33,395 nucleotides of DNA from Anabaena sp. FACHB-1237 (GTDB taxonomy: Bacteria; Cyanobacteriota; Cyanobacteriia; Cyanobacteriales; Nostocaceae): contig NZ_JACJPV010000043.1 of the NCBI RefSeq assembly GCF_014696225.1, forward strand, positions 1-33,395, read 5' to 3'. Both the position numbers and the translations under genes were made by a program. This document shows, piece by piece, positions 33,312-33,395 of this stretch (positions are counted from its first letter, which is position 1; each line of letters opens with the position of its first letter). Under the pieces are notes generated by a model that worked only from the letters and a program-made list of their open reading frames with translations, was not told the origin of the DNA and did not search any database.

Positions 33312-33395
33312 ATCATGCGATCGCTATTAAGATTAGCAAAAATATGCTCACGTACAACTAAAGTAAACAGATTCCTCTGTACTTCATACCAGTTG
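33271..33395 (-). mobile_element. Right-edge insertion sequence (end and start of its body)
   Basis: Begins with AGGACTTACGCATTGAC, the same terminal motif as the 222-bp element at 5267-5488, immediately at the break in the glycosyltransferase, and contains a transposase 3' end. The far end and any target duplication are beyond the window. Confidence 0.75.
33308..33394 (-). CDS. Transposase C-terminal fragment (partial, continues right)
   Basis: Minus-strand frame open to the window edge: 28 residues beginning NWYEVQRNLFTLVVREH and ending NSDRMI before a TAG at 33308-33310. Its position just inside the inverted-repeat-like end of the insertion, pointing to that end, is what a transposase gene would show. 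Too short to name the IS family. Confidence 0.6.
   Translation of the reverse strand, partial: NWYEVQRNLFTLVVREHIFANLNSDRMI

Overview
The window looks like a chromosomal piece of a filamentous, heterocyst-type (Nostocales) cyanobacterium. Evidence: AT-rich DNA; 16 exact copies of the HIP1 octamer GCGATCGC; the plant-type carotenoid pair crtP-crtB; the cyanobacterial rbp-rpsU pair; DUF29, Uma2 and Rpn-type genes; and many short repeats (heptamer tandem repeats, palindromes, MITEs) of the kind that fill such genomes. The genus cannot be fixed from the sequence alone.

Layout. 1-1895: 3' part of a large Type IIG-like DNA methyltransferase, open at the left edge, carrying an in-frame palindromic repeat. 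2323-2414 (-): tRNA-Ser(GCU). 2536-4891 (-): crtB overlapping crtP, the first two dedicated steps of carotenoid synthesis. 4892-5968: gene-free nest of repeats and MITE-like elements. 5969-6742 (-): secreted DsbA-like thioredoxin. 6994-7329 (+): SMR-type membrane protein. 7442-7513 (+): tRNA-Lys(CUU). 7887-8738 (+): secreted protein of unknown role. 8917-9486 (-): Uma2 nuclease-fold protein. 9531-15281 (-): alpha-2-macroglobulin-like lipoprotein without a thioester motif. 15374-16189 (-): Rpn-type nuclease with a MITE just upstream. 16396-18768 (+): PBP1C-type peptidoglycan synthase. 20022-25097 (+): 1691-residue RTX/Calx-beta surface or secreted protein with a phosphatase-like domain nested inside a Calx-beta fold. 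25224-25871 (+): P-domain-like exported protein with a C-terminal sorting tail. 26154-28223 (-): rsmI, a DUF29 protein and a PH-domain protein. 28263-30083 (+): PfkB-family kinase and a CysQ-like phosphatase. 30105-30330: tnpB relic cut by a MITE. 30642-31348 (+): glycine-rich RRM protein and ribosomal protein S21. 31349-32243: non-coding except for a possible 12-codon ORF with a strong ribosome binding site. 32244-33311 (+): exopolysaccharide-type glycosyltransferase broken by an insertion sequence whose transposase end runs off the right edge.

How the genes fit together. The clearest functional pairings are crtP-crtB; A2M with PBP1C (a known bacterial partnership in the cell envelope, here divergent and separated by a selfish-type nuclease gene); the RTX protein with the neighbouring exported P-domain protein; and rbp-rpsU (cold/translation related). 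The strongest recurring theme is small mobile DNA reshaping genes: one MITE family is present three times, once next to a nuclease gene where it creates a false N-terminal extension and once as the edge of a dead tnpB; a different element truncates the glycosyltransferase. I see no CRISPR array, no recognised defence island and no biosynthetic cluster.
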